51,745 bases of DNA from an uncultured Porphyromonadaceae bacterium (GTDB taxonomy: Bacteria; Bacteroidota; Bacteroidia; Bacteroidales; Muribaculaceae). Below the pieces are notes generated by a model that saw nothing but the letters and a program-made list of their open reading frames with translations, ran no database searches and was not told where the DNA came from. The stretch spans positions 1 through 51,745 of the forward strand of contig CALKRW010000047.1 in NCBI GenBank assembly GCA_937989585.1, given 5' to 3'. The position numbers and the translations under genes are program-made. Position 1 is the first letter of the stretch, and the number at the start of each line of letters is the position of its first letter. Below are positions 23,383 to 30,660 of the stretch, piece after piece.

Positions 23383-24069
23383 TCACAGACGGCGGCAGAT
23401 GGTCAGGCCGTCGCGCACGGGAAGGATGACCTTGGCGACGCGGGGGTCGGAGGCTATGGCGTCGTTGAACTCGGCTATGGCGCGGCTCTGCGCGTCGTGG
23501 AACGCGGCGGCTCCGTCGGGACCTGCGCTCAGCGGCATCTTGCCGCCCCACAGGGTGTTGTCGGCAAGGATGAATCCCCCGCTGGGCACACGGTCGACCA
23601 CCATCTCGAAGTACTGGCGGTAGTTGCGCTTGTTGGCGTCGATGAACACCAGGCCCCACTCCCCTTCGAGGCGCGGAACGACCTCCAGGGCGTCGCCGAC
23701 GTGGAGACGTATCTCGGCCGGCCGGGGATTGGCGGCGAAGGTCTCGCGGAGTTCGTCGGCCATCTCGTCGTCGATCTCCACCGTATCGAGGACGCCGCCC
23801 ACGGGCATTCCCTCGGCGAGACACAGCGCGGAGTAGCCCGTGTAGGTGCCGAGTTCGAGGACGCGGCGGGGACGTATCATGAACGAAAGCATCGACAAGA
23901 GGCGTCCCTGGACGTGACCCGAACACATGTGCGGGTAGAGGTGGCTGAGGTTGGTGTGCCGGTAGAGGTCGTGGAGTTCTGGAGGCTCCGGGTCGCAGTG
24001 GGCTGCGAGATAGGCCTCGGTGAGTTCGGCCGCCTCGGCCGCTGACAGTGTCTTGGGGTCGGAGGTCAT
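23383..24069 (-). CDS. Class I SAM-dependent O-methyltransferase
   Basis: A 228-residue enzyme of the catechol/caffeoyl-CoA O-methyltransferase type. SAM-binding motif I is VLELGTYTGYSAL (~80-92); VEIDDEM and VFIDANKRNY (metal-binding aspartate region) follow, then FILADNTLWGG. A substrate is not evident. It overlaps the upstream aminotransferase gene by 4 nt (ATGA), so it is translationally coupled. That link may indicate a methyl transfer in sugar or cell-surface metabolism, but many Bacteroidota carry this gene next to rbfA-lol clusters regardless. Confidence 0.85.
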   Translation of the reverse strand: MTSDPKTLSAAEAAELTEAYLAAHCDPEPPELHDLYRHTNLSHLYPHMCSGHVQGRLLSMLSFMIRPRRVLELGTYTGYSALCLAEGMPVGGVLDTVEIDDEMADELRETFAANPRPAEIRLHVGDALEVVPRLEGEWGLVFIDANKRNYRQYFEMVVDRVPSGGFILADNTLWGGKMPLSAGPDGAAAFHDAQSRAIAEFNDAIASDPRVAKVILPVRDGLTICRRL

Positions 24070-25232
24070 AGTTCGATCGAGTTTATGATTGAGGCTATCT
24101 CCTCGGCGTCATCGGCGGAGGTGCCGCGGCCTATGGGGAGGCTGAGTATCTCCGAGGCGAGCAGTTCGGTGACGGGCAGAGGTCCGTGCTCGAGAGGCTG
24201 GTCGGGACGCGAGGTCTCGCCGCGGGTGTAGCATGGCTGAAGGTGCGGCGGGACGGCATAGTGTATGTCGGTGCCTACGCCGGCACGGGCAAGACGTTCG
24301 GCCATGAGGTCGCGGCGGCCGCCGGTGACGCGGATGACGTACTGGTGCCAGACGCAGTCGTCGCCCGGATCATCGCATAGCGGCGTGATGACATCCGGAC
24401 GAAATATTGTCTTGCTGTATATATTGGCCAGCAAGCGGCGGTCGGCGTTCTCGCGGAGTGTGTGGGGAAGTTTCACGCGGAGCATTGCGGCCTGAATCGG
24501 GTCGAGGCGGCAGTTGAAGCCCTGACAGATATTGTGGTAGCGGCGGTCGGAGCCGTAGTTGGCGAGACAGCGCACGGTGTCGGCAAGTTCGGCGTCGGAG
24601 GTCGTGACGCATCCGGCATCGCCGAGGGCGCCGACATTCTTGGTCGGATAGAAACTGAACGCACCGGCGTGACCGAGGGAGCCGACGGCGCATGTGCCGT
24701 TGAGTCCCGGCGCCACAGAACGGGCGCCAATGGCCTGGGCGCAGTCCTCGACGACAATCAGTCCCTCGCGACGAACGATATCGGCCATCCCGTCGCTCCA
24801 TGCCACACGTCCGTAAAGGTGGACGGGCATCACGGCGCGGACGCCGGGGCCAATGGCCGAGGCTATGCCACGGGCCGAGAGGTTCATGGTGCGCTCGTCG
24901 GGGTCGACGAGCACTGGACGCAGTCCGGCGTCGGTAATGGCGAGCACGGAGGCTATGTATGTGTTGGCGGGGACGATGACTCCGTCACCGGGATTCAGGC
25001 GCCCGAGATGGACGAGGGCGCGGAGAGTCAGGCGCAGTGCGTCGAGTCCGTTGCTAAGACCCACACAGCGGGTGGTCTCGCAGAGACGCGCCATGTCGGA
25101 CTCGAAGGCGTCGACCTCGGGGCCGCCGATGTAGCGTCCCGATCGTATCACCCGCCCGGCGGCGTCGACCAGGGCGTCGGCGTACGGCTCGTTCACCTTG
25201 CCGAGATCGAGAAACGGATATTTGAGTGCCAT
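24066..25232 (-). CDS. DegT/DnrJ/EryC1 family sugar aminotransferase (FdtB/QdtB-like)
   Basis: A 388-residue PLP-dependent aminotransferase for nucleotide-linked keto-sugars. GLSNGLDALRLTLRAL binds the PLP phosphate; VVEDCAQAIGA carries the ring-stacking aspartate. The Schiff-base lysine is in FSFYPTKNVGALGDAG. Adjacent to an FdtA-type 3,4-ketoisomerase, it most likely makes a dTDP-3-amino-3,6-dideoxyhexose (Fuc3N or Qui3N). Such sugars decorate surface polysaccharide. Which isomer cannot be decided from sequence alone. Confidence 0.85.
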   Translation of the reverse strand: MALKYPFLDLGKVNEPYADALVDAAGRVIRSGRYIGGPEVDAFESDMARLCETTRCVGLSNGLDALRLTLRALVHLGRLNPGDGVIVPANTYIASVLAITDAGLRPVLVDPDERTMNLSARGIASAIGPGVRAVMPVHLYGRVAWSDGMADIVRREGLIVVEDCAQAIGARSVAPGLNGTCAVGSLGHAGAFSFYPTKNVGALGDAGCVTTSDAELADTVRCLANYGSDRRYHNICQGFNCRLDPIQAAMLRVKLPHTLRENADRRLLANIYSKTIFRPDVITPLCDDPGDDCVWHQYVIRVTGGRRDLMAERLARAGVGTDIHYAVPPHLQPCYTRGETSRPDQPLEHGPLPVTELLASEILSLPIGRGTSADDAEEIASIINSIEL

Positions 25233-25271
25233 ATCGGAAAAGTTGCTGAAGATTGGTTAATTGGTTGATTC

Positions 25272-25694
25272 TCAGAAAAGCGGGCCGCGTGCGCGGGCTA
25301 TCGCGCTGAATTCCTCGAAGTCGCGGATGTACTCGGCCTCGTCGTAGGGGAGGGAGACAAGGGCAAGGAGGACGCTGCCCGACGAGAAGTTGGTGATCGA
25401 GCGCCAGTAGCCCGGTGGAACATATAGGCCCTCGTAGGGACGGTTCAGCGTATAGGTGACGGTATGGTAGCCGTCGGTGAGCGTCACGTCGAAACTTCCG
25501 TTCACGGCGACTATCAACTGGTGGAGTTCGCGATGGGCGTGTCCTCCGCGTGATTCGCCGCCGGGGACATCGTATGTCCAGTAGACGCGCTGAATCTCGA
25601 AGGGGATATGGCGCATCTCCTCGACGAAGGTCAGGCTGCCGCGCGGGTCGTAGATTTTGGGCAGTGAAAGAATTTCCGGAATAGTTTGGCTCAT
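25272..25694 (-). CDS. dTDP-4-keto-6-deoxyhexose 3,4-ketoisomerase (FdtA/QdtA-like)
   Basis: A 140-residue cupin that isomerises dTDP-4-keto-6-deoxyglucose to a 3-keto product. The conserved start DPRGSLTFVEEMRHIPF, RVYWTYDVPGGESRGGHAHRELHQ (active-site histidines) and YVPPGYWRSI are clear. ATG 25694 is chosen; the longer upstream frame is low complexity and unrelated. A -7 box at 25789-25796 gives a ~90-nt leader. It heads the operon with the FdtB-like aminotransferase 39 nt downstream. Confidence 0.9.
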   Translation of the reverse strand: MSQTIPEILSLPKIYDPRGSLTFVEEMRHIPFEIQRVYWTYDVPGGESRGGHAHRELHQLIVAVNGSFDVTLTDGYHTVTYTLNRPYEGLYVPPGYWRSITNFSSGSVLLALVSLPYDEAEYIRDFEEFSAIARARGPLF

Positions 25695-25788
25695 GTTGAA
25701 AAGAATCGGTGATGAAGAATGTGCCGGAGCCGTGGCGGGACTTATGCCGGGAAGACGTGTCCGGAACACCGCAGGGCAAAAACTTCGG

Positions 25789-25796
25789 CAAATATA
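25789..25796 (-). promoter_or_regulatory. -7 box of the fdtA-like operon
   Basis: TATATTTG on the minus strand about 95 nt upstream of the FdtA-like start. It lies inside the open frame of the upstream 26205 gene. Confidence 0.5.
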
Positions 25797-25849
25797 CGAA
25801 ATATAATGTAAAAAGAGGACATCCGGCGGTAACGGGAGACGTCGGAGAA

Positions 25850-26205
25850 AAAGTTTTTTGGGCGCCGGGCGCCGGTTCTGAAGTGGTTTGAGCAGCGGCC
25901 TCCGGTTTTGAAGTGGTTTGAGTGTCGGGGTCCGGTTTTGAAGTGTTTTGATTCGGGGTGCGAACGGCAGTGTACGGTTCATTGGCCTCAAGACGCGCCC
26001 GGAGGTCGGCGATTTCGGCCTTTATCGCATTTATGCGGGAGTTGAGTCCGGCATCCGCGCCATCGAGTGACTTGGCCCTTTCTTCGAGGGTCAGAAGATA
26101 GCGCCCCAGGGCATCAATCCTGCAGAGGATTTTCTGCTCGCGGAAATAAGCGTCGGAGGCGGCCCAAGTTTTGTCATAGGCCGATTCGGGATTAGAGTAA
26201 AACAT
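25850..26205 (-). CDS. Hypothetical coiled-coil protein with 10-residue C-terminal repeats; 3' end unresolved
   Basis: From the ATG at 26205 a credible protein begins MFYSNPESAYDKTWAASDAY, followed by a coiled-coil-like stretch (~25-76, LTLEERAKSLDG...NAIKAEIADLRARLEAN). Then come 3.5 copies of a 10-residue repeat (QTTSKPxxxx; 30-bp DNA unit around 25870-25955). The frame then stays open, without stop, through the fdtA promoter and gene to 25054, which is implausible. The A6 run near 25850 could mark a frameshift. Only the part to ~25850 is trusted. A -7 box precedes it. Possibly a decayed gene. Confidence 0.4.
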
Positions 26206-26286
26206 AGTTGTGTGTCAAGTTTTTAGATTAAAAAATTGGTTTGATTAAGTAATTATTACCCGGGGACCGGGCTGTGAAAGACACTG

Positions 26287-26294
26287 CAAAGATA
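26287..26294 (-). promoter_or_regulatory. -7 box of the 26205 gene
   Basis: TATCTTTG on the minus strand about 80 nt upstream of the ATG; no clear -33 element. Confidence 0.45.
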
Positions 26295-26329
26295 CGACAC
26301 GGCGAGGCGTTTTATACTCCCCCGTCTGA

Positions 26330-26590
26330 ATAGATTGGCAAAATTTGAAATTTTTTTTCGGGAAAGGGAATTTTTTTTCGATTTTGGGGAATATTTTTTT
26401 TCAAGATTCCCGAGGTGTCCGAGATGCGCGAGATGCGCGAGAATCCCGAAGTGTCATGATTTATCACGAGATAGCGCGATTTAGCGCGGGGAAGCGGGAA
26501 GGATGGGGAATTATGGGAGGGATGGGAGTGTTGGGAAATGGGGAATATGTTTTTGGGGAATGCTTTTTTTGGGGGGGGGTGGGGCATTTT
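26330..26590. repeat. Intergenic 9-bp-periodic repeat and homopolymer tracts
   Basis: Six consecutive 9-mers lie at 26402-26455 (CAAGATTCC, CGAGGTGTC, CGAGATGCG twice, CGAGAATCC, CGAAGTGTC). They are followed by GCGCGATTTAGCGCGGGGAAG. A closely similar arrangement occurs at 30392-30460. The flanks carry T8 runs (26351-26400) and a G10 run near 26571. No gene is seen between 26206 and 26808 apart from these and the upstream promoter. Confidence 0.7.
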
Positions 26591-26808
26591 TATGATACAT
26601 TTAATTTTAGAAGTCGGATTGGTCAGGTTCGGGATTTAAATATGCCCAACTAAACCTTTACCTATTTATTTATAGCGCTGGCAAAGAAAGAACACCCTCA
26701 TCGTGTCCACTGAACGGTTAGAAAAGCACTCGGGGAGGCAATAAACCGGTTTACAATTCGTTAGATATAATGTATGCGATGTAATCAACATCATAAACAC
26801 GAATTCGT

Positions 26809-27714
26809 ATGCGAATCCGATATATCACCCTGATAATGACATTTGCCATGATTTCCATGAATTTATCGGCTCAGAGTAGTGCCGATAACGGCATCAGTCG
26901 TGAGAATTACGGCTTGGTCAGGACTAATATGAATATTTCATACAGCCATGGTTGGGGAAACATAGAGGATGTGTTTTCAGCAAGAGTCTCGTATGAGTTT
27001 ATAAGGAATCGATACATCACTCTGACGGCTAATGGCCGGTACTCTTCCTGTGAGGTCTCTTGTGCTTACGGAGATCTATCCGACAGTTACAATCCAGATG
27101 AGATAAATCTAAATGGCACGCATCTTTTAGGTCAGGTAGGTGTTACTTCCACTTTCCGATTCAAGTTGTTCGGTAAACCTTTTATGGGAATGGCAATGCT
27201 GAACTCGGAATGGGGCGAAGGAGGATTTGCAAGGATTTCCGGGATTGCCATGGGGCTGTTCATGATTAAAGCCAACCGTGATACTCAATTCGGCATAGGT
27301 CCATTGGTGATGATAAATTCCACTTCTAAGATTCCCGCTTTTATTGTCTTCATGTATAGACACCGCTTTAATGAGAAATGGCTGGTAAATTTGTATGGTG
27401 GCATGTTTTCGGTGGATTACACACCGACCAAAAATAATTTGATAAGTATAGGAGCCGATGTTGATGTAAATTCGTTTTACTTTAGACCATCCGATAGAAG
27501 GTTGCCTTCGCGATGTAGATTTACATCAACTTCGTTTCGCCCGATGGCGAGGTATCGTCATAGACTTGCGGAAAACTTGTATTTTGATACCCAGGTAGGT
27601 GTTTCCCTTAAGATGTTAAGTCGAATCAATGGTGTCACGGGAACCAAGGAATATGTTGAATGCAAACAAAAGGCCGCACCTTTTTTACAGTTTGGTGTAT
27701 CATACTCACTTTAG
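26809..27714 (+). CDS. Predicted outer-membrane beta-barrel protein
   Basis: A 301-residue exported protein. The signal peptide spans about 1-21 (ending NLSAQ). Alternating hydrophobic and aromatic strands separated by turns, and a terminal FLQFGVSYSL ending in a hydrophobic residue, suggest a beta-barrel inserted by the BAM complex. TRYRHRF-like strands (FMYRHRFNEKWLVNLYGG) are typical of small Bacteroidota porin-like proteins. It is AT-richer than core genes and starts a run of four exported genes. No specific family recognised. Confidence 0.65.
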   Translation: MRIRYITLIMTFAMISMNLSAQSSADNGISRENYGLVRTNMNISYSHGWGNIEDVFSARVSYEFIRNRYITLTANGRYSSCEVSCAYGDLSDSYNPDEINLNGTHLLGQVGVTSTFRFKLFGKPFMGMAMLNSEWGEGGFARISGIAMGLFMIKANRDTQFGIGPLVMINSTSKIPAFIVFMYRHRFNEKWLVNLYGGMFSVDYTPTKNNLISIGADVDVNSFYFRPSDRRLPSRCRFTSTSFRPMARYRHRLAENLYFDTQVGVSLKMLSRINGVTGTKEYVECKQKAAPFLQFGVSYSL

Positions 27715-27870
27715 TTATTCAAATTGAAGCCTTAAACACAAAATTTATGCTTAATCTCATAATTTAGTTTCCTATCTTCGGATAGTATTTTCACTCCGGG
27801 AGGGTTGGGAAATGGGGGGAAGGCTTTTTTTGAAATGTTTTTGTGGGCGTTCTTGAAACTATTTGTCTAA
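27715..27870. other. Intergenic region, nothing recognised
   Basis: AT-rich spacer downstream of the beta-barrel gene. No hairpin-plus-T-run terminator or gene was convincing here. The promoter for the next gene lies just after. Confidence 0.4.
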
Positions 27871-27873
27871 AAA

Positions 27874-27905
27874 TTTGGTTTTGAGATATATTGGTTGTAA
27901 TTTTG
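27874..27905 (+). promoter_or_regulatory. Promoter of the 28029 gene
   Basis: TTTG at 27874-27877, a 20-nt spacer, then TAATTTTG at 27898-27905. The leader would be about 115 nt. Confidence 0.6.
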
Positions 27906-28028
27906 GAACAACGATTATGCTCGTGGCGAAACACGTTCGATGGCAAATAATGCCGTTGGGGCTGATATGCCTGTCCTTGTTTGTTGCGGAAATTTATTAA
28001 AAAAACCTGTTATACCTACGACATTGAA

Positions 28029-29006
28029 ATGAGAACCAGGAATTCATTATACCTACTTGTTATATTTGTCTCCTGCCTATGGGTTACCGACCTCTGTCTT
28101 GCAAAAAAGCAGGAAAAGGCAAATGTTGAGAAAATCTATATATTGGGTAAAAAAACTCCTGATTTAACAACAAAGGTATTGCCGCTGTATCGTTTCAAGC
28201 CGGATGTGACCGGACGATTTATGAAACGTTTCTGTGACGAATTGTTCATATCGAAATCGAACATATTCATGACAGTCGATGAGATAGAGAATATATATTT
28301 TCCGCACAGCGGCAATGACGAGGATTATGTCTATCTATCCGGGGACCATGTGAGTCCAAAACATATCGAGGATTCTCAGGCGGCCATAATGCTGTCGGAC
28401 TCAGACCTGATTCTATTGAAAAATCTGACATCCGGGACAGTCAATATGCTGCACATAGAAAAAGACGGAGATATAAATATCAGATATTCGAAAGATTATC
28501 CAATTGGGATGAACGACGAATATATGCCATCAACAGCGATAGTGCATATGCAGCCCGACGGCAAGGTCAATCCGATATTCATATATGATCCGCGAAAAGA
28601 TGAAGTCGAACGTTATGGCTGGATTACAAAATATTACACGGACAACAATCTGGATTCCATAGCAAGTTATGAATATTATCCGGAATCTTTTCAGATGCTT
28701 GCGTTCCTGTCAGATTCCATACCGAAGAAAATAGAATACAACAAGAGCATTAATGCAGCCGGTGGAAAAAAAGAGGATGCCGATTTCGTAAAGGTAAGGT
28801 TTGAAGATATACTCAAACTGAAATATAACGATTATAAACATACATACAATCTGATCTTTCCGAACTTTACGCCAGAGGAACTGGAAAAGCGACTGAATTA
28901 TTACCAAACTTATTATAATTATATGCGGACTTGCCTTGTCGAAGGAGACACTACGCATGAGGAGGAATTGCGTGAAAAATTGCGTGAGTTATCCGAGGGC
29001 TTGTAA
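28029..29006 (+). CDS. Exported protein of unknown function
   Basis: A 325-residue protein. ATG 28029 is chosen because the signal peptide (NSLYLLVIFVSCLWVTDLCLA, cleaved near residue 25) starts there. A more upstream in-frame start would add a basic stretch in front. The mature part is rich in Asp, Lys and Tyr (IYFPHSGNDEDYVYLSGDH, DPRKDEVERYGWITKYYTD), with a helical acidic C-terminus (EELREKLRELSEGL). I do not recognise a domain. Codon use is AT-rich relative to core genes. Confidence 0.6.
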   Translation: MRTRNSLYLLVIFVSCLWVTDLCLAKKQEKANVEKIYILGKKTPDLTTKVLPLYRFKPDVTGRFMKRFCDELFISKSNIFMTVDEIENIYFPHSGNDEDYVYLSGDHVSPKHIEDSQAAIMLSDSDLILLKNLTSGTVNMLHIEKDGDINIRYSKDYPIGMNDEYMPSTAIVHMQPDGKVNPIFIYDPRKDEVERYGWITKYYTDNNLDSIASYEYYPESFQMLAFLSDSIPKKIEYNKSINAAGGKKEDADFVKVRFEDILKLKYNDYKHTYNLIFPNFTPEELEKRLNYYQTYYNYMRTCLVEGDTTHEEELREKLRELSEGL

Positions 29007-29038
29007 ATCAAGACTTCGGAAAGAGAGAGCGCGATTAG

Positions 29039-29069
29039 TTGGGAGGATTGGAAATTATCGTTAATTTTG
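29039..29069 (+). promoter_or_regulatory. Promoter of the 29091 gene
   Basis: TTG at 29039-29041, a 20-nt spacer, then TAATTTTG at 29062-29069. The ATG is 21 nt after the -7 box. Confidence 0.65.
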
Positions 29070-29090
29070 GGAATTAAAACGGTTTAGATT

Positions 29091-29576
29091 ATGAGGAAAT
29101 ATTTTTTAATAGTTGTATTGTTGGCTTCTTTCCTGCTCTCAACGATGGCTTTTGGCGGGTTGTACATCAGTCGCAATATTAAAGATATGAACCGGGGCGC
29201 AATTTTCGCGAAGGTCATTTCCATGTCTGCAGGAAGTGACTCCTGCAAGGCAATCACAGTGGAGTATCTTGACGAAGTCTTAGTGCTTGAAAACAAATGG
29301 AAACCGGAAGATCTCGGAGACTTTACTCCTGCCGATACCGTCGAGGTGGGAAAGAATTACATGTTCTACATAGAGAGAATTCCTTCTCCCGCCAATTCCT
29401 CGAAATATAAACCGGTTGATTCGACACAGGACAGGAAGTCATTAAACTATTTCAAGGTCTACAACGTTGTCGGCGATAAACTTCTTCCCCTGTCAGAAAG
29501 TCGGCTTGACAAAGACTTTATCAACCTGATCCTGAATGGTAACAGAGAAATGGAACTTAAAGGTATGGTCAAATAA
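29091..29576 (+). CDS. Small exported protein of unknown function
   Basis: A 161-residue protein with a hydrophobic N-terminus (YFLIVVLLASFLLSTMAF) acting as signal peptide or membrane anchor. The mature region is mixed alpha/beta (VISMSAGSDSCKAITVEYLDE, DTVEVGKNYMFYIERI). It has its own promoter, so it is not simply co-transcribed with the gene before it. No family recognised. It lies 86 nt before the leader-cassette gene at 29663. Confidence 0.6.
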   Translation: MRKYFLIVVLLASFLLSTMAFGGLYISRNIKDMNRGAIFAKVISMSAGSDSCKAITVEYLDEVLVLENKWKPEDLGDFTPADTVEVGKNYMFYIERIPSPANSSKYKPVDSTQDRKSLNYFKVYNVVGDKLLPLSESRLDKDFINLILNGNREMELKGMVK

Positions 29577-29662
29577 GTCACCCCATTACCTATACACTAT
29601 AAATTAAACAGTGTTAGAGATAAAAAACAACTTCAAGAAAATAATGAAATTAAAAATTGAAA

Positions 29663-30376
29663 ATGAATATGGGAAGTGACGGACGGGAGAGAGGCGCGGC
29701 GGTGTGGTTGCGTAGGATTGTTGTGTTGGGCGTGGCCCTTGTGGTGAATCTGCAGGGGTGGTGCCGGGATTATGTCGGCATGGATCCTAATGCTTTCTTA
29801 AAGCAGGAGGAGATGATCATGGACTCGCTGCAGGATCTGGTGTCGCATTTTGACAAGGGCGAAAAGGATTATGAAAACGATTTTGGAGAAATCTGTTTTC
29901 AGAACTGGCAAGATCTGGAAACGTACAGAATAGCCCTTAAGGATTCGGAAAACACTAAAATTATACGCTTCATGGGCGATCTGGCGGGAATTGAGATGCA
30001 TATGGGTTCGCACCGCTATGAATTGTATTATGCTCCGGCGCTTGCCTCGTGCCGTGAACTTTGCGAAATTGTATCGAACTACAAGGGGCCGAAGGAGAAT
30101 CTATATTCCTACTGGTGCATTTACAACATACGTTCGGACTTGTCAAGTTACGTTATCGGAAGACTGCTTGATCTTGAAATGAAAGGCACAATACCACATG
30201 GGATGAATTGGAACGAGTGGGCGACAGAATATGTGAAGGAGCATCCGAAAGACGAATTCTCGAGGAATTACAAGATATACCAGGACCTGGATGAGCAGGA
30301 GAGCCTGTTGTACGGTATCTTGAAAGAGGAACAACGTCTTGCCATGCCGCCAAAATTAGGTCAGAAGTCCGAGTGA
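29663..30376 (+). CDS. Exported protein of unknown function, paralogue of 17437-18117
   Basis: A 237-residue protein sharing its first ~35 residues almost exactly with the gene at 17437 (MNMGSDGRxRGAA, LRRIVVLGVALVVNLQGWCR). About 114 nt match with roughly six differences. The mature regions are only distantly alike (HFDKGEKDYEN, a C-terminal KIYQDLDEQESLLYGILK helix). Since signal sequences normally diverge faster than mature domains, the reversed pattern is striking. A 36-bp repeat downstream (30465-30500) also matches one downstream of the paralogue. ATG 29663 used; TTG 29657 is an alternative. Function unknown. Confidence 0.6.
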   Translation: MNMGSDGRERGAAVWLRRIVVLGVALVVNLQGWCRDYVGMDPNAFLKQEEMIMDSLQDLVSHFDKGEKDYENDFGEICFQNWQDLETYRIALKDSENTKIIRFMGDLAGIEMHMGSHRYELYYAPALASCRELCEIVSNYKGPKENLYSYWCIYNIRSDLSSYVIGRLLDLEMKGTIPHGMNWNEWATEYVKEHPKDEFSRNYKIYQDLDEQESLLYGILKEEQRLAMPPKLGQKSE

Positions 30377-30391
30377 TGGGGGGGGTATTCT

Positions 30392-30460
30392 CGAGATACT
30401 CGAGATGCCCGAGATGCGCGAGATTCCCGAATGGCGCGAGTTAGCGTGGGGAAGCACGGG
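30392..30460. repeat. 9-bp-periodic intergenic repeat, second copy
   Basis: CGAGATACT, CGAGATGCC, CGAGATGCG, CGAGATTCC and CGAATGGCG follow each other at exact 9-bp intervals from 30392. Then comes a tail with CGAGTTAGCGTGGGGAAGC, matching the arrangement at 26402-26500. Confidence 0.7.
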
Positions 30461-30464
30461 GACG

Positions 30465-30500
30465 CGACTGATTCGGGCGGCAGGATGCCGCCATTCCATG
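30465..30500 (+). repeat. 36-bp downstream repeat of the secreted paralogue, copy 2
   Basis: Begins CGACTGATTCGGG and ends CCATTCCATG. It matches 17276-17311 (minus strand) at 33 of 36 positions by hand, about 90 nt after the stop of the secreted gene. Confidence 0.65.
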
Positions 30501-30544
30501 ATGCCGCTATTCCATGATTTTTTTGCGGGTTGGGTGAATTTTAT

Positions 30545-30552
30545 TAATTTTG
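30545..30552 (+). promoter_or_regulatory. -7 box of rsmA
   Basis: TAATTTTG at 30545-30552. The expected start point (~30559) coincides with the first of four tandem start-region modules. Confidence 0.6.
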
Positions 30553-30560
30553 TGGTTTAA

Positions 30561-30660
30561 AAGGAACAGATATGCAGTAAGGCCTAATATGGGGCTGATG
30601 TGCAGTAAAGCCTAATAAGGAACAGATATGCCGGTAAGGTTTAATAAGGAGCAGATATGC
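30561..30660 (+). repeat. Four tandem copies of the rsmA ribosome site/start module
   Basis: Modules of 28-29 bp start at 30561, 30589, 30617 and 30646, each shaped like AAGGAACAGATATGCAGTAA with a following GCCTAAT. Start codons fall at 30572 (ATG-CAG-TAA), about 30598-30600 (ATG, five codons to TAA, or GTG-CAG-TAA), 30628 (ATG, 12 codons) and 30657, the true rsmA start. Each upstream copy is thus a decoy or mini-ORF with a ribosome site and early stop. Confidence 0.75.
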
